From positions 6,324,001 to 6,388,000 of the forward strand of contig NZ_CP097384.1 in NCBI RefSeq assembly GCF_024584705.1: 64,000 nucleotides of DNA, in the 5' to 3' direction. The stretch comes from Blastopirellula sp. J2-11 (GTDB lineage Bacteria > Planctomycetota > Planctomycetia > Pirellulales > Pirellulaceae). Both the position numbers and the translations under genes were made by a program. Shown in pieces: positions 62,601 to 64,000 of the stretch. Positions within the stretch are counted from its first letter, which is position 1; the number at the start of each line of letters is the position of its first letter. Below the pieces are notes generated by a model, which saw only the letters and a list, made by a program, of their open reading frames with translations, made no database searches and had not been told where the DNA came from.

Positions 62601-64000
62601 AGTCGCCGAGTCGCACACAGGTCAAGCGCTGAAGGCGGTTTTGGCCGGCAAACAAAGCCGTGCCGTAACCGAGATCAAGCGAGCCGCCAAAGCGGCCCAG
62701 AATAAGCGCGATCAAAAAGCGGCCAAGGTGATCGATGTCCGCGGCGCCAAGATGCACAACCTGAAAGACGTCGACGCCCAAATCGACCGCGAGAAGATGA
62801 CCGTCTTTTGCGGACCGAGCGGCAGCGGCAAGAGTTCGCTGGCGATGGACACGATCTATGCCGAAGGACAACGCCGCTATGTCGAAAGCTTGAGCGCCTA
62901 CGCGCGGCAGTTTGTCGGCCAGATGCAAAAGCCGCGAGTCGATCATATCGAAGGGCTCTCGCCGGCGATCGCGATCGAGCAAAAGAACTTGGGCAACTCG
63001 CCGCGGTCGACCGTCGGCACGGTAACCGAGATTTACGACTACCTGCGCGTCATGATGCCGCGGCTCGGTACGCCATATTGCCCCGATTGCGAAATCCCAA
63101 TCAGCACGCAGACCTCGTCGATGATCACCGACAAGATCTTGACCGAGCCCACCGAAACCAAGCTGTTTTTGATGGCGCCGATCACGCTGGAAGTCGGTCA
63201 GCAATACGCCGAACTGTGGGAAGACCTGAAAACGACCGGCTATCAGCGCATCCGCGTCGACGGTGTTGTTCATACGCTCGACAAACCGCCGAAGGTCGAT
63301 CGCCGCCGGCATCATGATGTGGAAGTGATCGTCGACCGGATTTCGGTCAAAGAAGAATCGCGTACCCGCATCGCCGACAGCGTTGAAAATGGGCTCAGTC
63401 TTGGCGCCGGTTTCTTGCATGTCGCTTATGTCGACGAAAAAATGCCCGAGCATCGCTGGCGCGTGAAACGTCACAGCCAAAAGCTGTCATGCGGCAATTG
63501 CGATCGGAGCTTCGATCAACTTTCGCCCCACAACTTTTCGTTCAACAGCCAACTGGGTTGGTGCCCTGACTGCGAAGGGCTCGGCACGCAAACCGGCGCC
63601 GATCCGACGGCGCTGCTGAGCGATCCCAAGTTGACGCTTCGCGAAGGAGCGCTGAAACTGTGGCCCGGCGTGCAGCACGATATCTCGCTGCTGATGCTCG
63701 AAGCGCTTTCGGCCGGCGCCGGGGTTCCGCTCGACACGCCGTTCGAGCGGCTCAGCAGTCGCCATCGGCGCGTGCTGCTGCACGGTACCGCCGACCAATG
63801 GTTTGACGTCCACTCCGGCGAAGATCAGGCCCAGCGACCGATTTTCCGCTTTCAGTTCAAAGGTTTGTACCCGGCGCTTGAAGAAGCGTCGCGTCTGTCG
63901 CAAGCCTTCCGCATGCAGTTGGAAAGCCTGGTCGCTGAAGTCGAATGCACCACTTGCTGCGGCAGTCGACTGCGTGACGATACGTCGGCGGTTCGCTTCC
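59692..64000 (+). CDS. uvrA2: Double-length UvrA (tandem fused), 3' end outside window
   Basis: Open from the ATG at 59692 to the window end, 1436 residues so far with no stop. Residues 1 to about 1010 form a complete UvrA: Walker A at 33 and 685 (GVSGSGKSS), signature LSGGE at 533 and 874, zinc Cys at 279, 282, 303 and 306, and a second finger [17 protein letters not shown]. Residues 240-265 are an acidic then Lys/Arg-rich insert. At 1014 a second UvrA begins ([16 protein letters not shown]) with a third Walker A at 1041 (GPSGSGKSS) and its own CPDC and CGNC pairs. Such tandem UvrA proteins of about 1800 residues are known in Chlamydiae. The gene symbol is provisional. The single-length uvrA is at 6339. 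Confidence 0.93.
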   Translation, partial: MPVTDIEIKGAREHNLRDVSLVLPRNKLICLTGVSGSGKSSLAFDTVYAEGQRRYVESLSSYARQFMGQMPKPEVDYIGGLTPSISISQKTTGNNPRSTVGTITEINDFLRILFARIGKGHCNECGKALTAQTREQILEHILAMEADSQIIILAPLIRGQKGEHRDLFIDLLKQGFVRARVDGRITNLTDDLMLDRQLRHNVELVVDRLTITPSVRGRLAEAVELAMKMGDGSLIIAPRVEEDEEAEAPETPAKKTRSRKKQKKNEVAGDMMFSVDYACVDCGVSFDPPTPQLFSFNSPHGMCPVCDGLGQIYTFDPELLVPDVTLTFKKGAIEILGKWTDLGRWKRHIYKGVAETMERKLNLDAGAFLDTPWRDMDENVKQILLHGAGEQHITFTWRAGSAPQKYGGTYDGIVPEMLEKYRNSNSKPQIRQLEKYMSTVGCPECGGQRLNAQARFVKLGTTSKAFTDKPVLSLPEVSELAIQDATEFFAHLDLDAMSQKIGAEAIKEVRGRLGFLENVGLEYLTLSRTAPTLSGGESQRIRLAGQIGCGLVGVTYILDEPSIGLHPRDNDRLLATLNDLRDLGNTVLVVEHDEDTMRVADHVIDFGPGAGVRGGFIVAQGLAEEIAANPESVTGRFLAGTEKIDVPETRRHIGEKKLTIVGAAENNLKNVNVEIPLGGFVCVTGVSGSGKSSVVNDILVEALRRDLNHGLGEPGAHERIDGLEHLDKMIAIDQSPIGRTPRSNPATYIKVFDDIRNLFAQLPESRRRGYKPGRFSFNVDGGRCSACEGNGANKLEMDFLADIWVTCPVCEGHRFNRETLEVRFKEASISDVLEMDVQEALKLFENVPTIAHKLQTLHDVGLDYIKLGQPSPTLSGGEAQRIKLAKELVKRSTGRTLYLLDEPTTGLHFADVKMLLKVLHAFAEQGNTVLVVEHNLDVIKTADWLIDMGPEGGSTGGNVVACGTPETVAEVAESHTGQALKAVLAGKQSRAVTEIKRAAKAAQNKRDQKAAKVIDVRGAKMHNLKDVDAQIDREKMTVFCGPSGSGKSSLAMDTIYAEGQRRYVESLSAYARQFVGQMQKPRVDHIEGLSPAIAIEQKNLGNSPRSTVGTVTEIYDYLRVMMPRLGTPYCPDCEIPISTQTSSMITDKILTEPTETKLFLMAPITLEVGQQYAELWEDLKTTGYQRIRVDGVVHTLDKPPKVDRRRHHDVEVIVDRISVKEESRTRIADSVENGLSLGAGFLHVAYVDEKMPEHRWRVKRHSQKLSCGNCDRSFDQLSPHNFSFNSQLGWCPDCEGLGTQTGADPTALLSDPKLTLREGALKLWPGVQHDISLLMLEALSAGAGVPLDTPFERLSSRHRRVLLHGTADQWFDVHSGEDQAQRPIFRFQFKGLYPALEEASRLSQAFRMQLESLVAEVECTTCCGSRLRDDTSAVRF

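Overview
The window is almost certainly chromosomal DNA of a marine-type planctomycete (Pirellulaceae-like, for example a Blastopirellula or Rhodopirellula relative). The evidence is a set of family signatures largely confined to that phylum: a cytochrome-c/DUF1549/DUF1553 protein paired with a DUF1501 protein, two DUF1559 proteins with type IV pilin-like N-termini, an ECF sigma/FecR-type pair, a flotillin-like FloA, and many secreted beta-propeller, kelch and lipoprotein products. GC is moderately high. lpxD and lpxI show that lipid A is made.

Layout. 0.1-2.1 kb: lipid A genes lpxD-lpxI. 2.1-6.3 kb: secreted proteins (PQQ-type propeller, DUF3386-like protein, DUF4198-kelch fusion). 6.3-9.2 kb: a normal single-length uvrA. 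9.5-13.9 kb: the DUF1549/DUF1553 plus DUF1501 pair. 13.9-16.5 kb: small membrane protein, HDOD protein, TPR protein. 16.5-17.8 kb: thyA-folA, overlapping by 4 bases. 17.8-33.6 kb: the most unusual region (below). 33.6-34.5 kb: five tandem 106-bp repeats followed by a fold-back repeat. 34.6-39.2 kb: membrane proteins, then an ECF sigma/FecR/DUF1559/lipoprotein module. 39.2-43.1 kb: hemW, a metallo-beta-lactamase protein, a deoxyribosyltransferase-like protein and an M20 peptidase. 43.1-50.9 kb: two esterase/peptidase-type hydrolases, floA, a DUF4013 protein, an EboE-like protein and an MFS transporter. 51-56.2 kb: an ABC transporter operon with two DUF3299 proteins and a large CPFC-motif protein. 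56.5-59.3 kb: a sialidase-type propeller, a lipoprotein and a second DUF1559 protein. 59.7 kb to the end: a double-length uvrA running off the window.

The striking locus is 17.85-33.56 kb. On the minus strand an operon-like run encodes VgrG, a protein ending in 28 perfect Asp3-Gly3 hexapeptides, a beta-solenoid-like protein, two paralogous unknown proteins coupled by a 4-base overlap, a coiled-coil protein and a PAAR tip protein. Divergently, two giant membrane-anchored proteins are encoded. The first (1626 aa) has a caspase-like domain with an intact His/Cys pair, a canonical EF-hand loop and a von Willebrand A domain. The second (1463 aa) looks like a degenerate copy of the same head: the caspase His and Cys are replaced by Tyr and Ala and the EF-hand loop has lost ligands. 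No tube, sheath, baseplate or ClpV gene is present. This could be a detached contractile-injection spike module coupled to a protease/pseudoprotease pair. That is inference: the gene content is seen, the joint function is not.

Other points of interest are two UvrA types in one genome (one of them tandem-fused), several families of dispersed inverted repeats between genes, and the ABC/DUF3299 operon with a His-rich permease loop.
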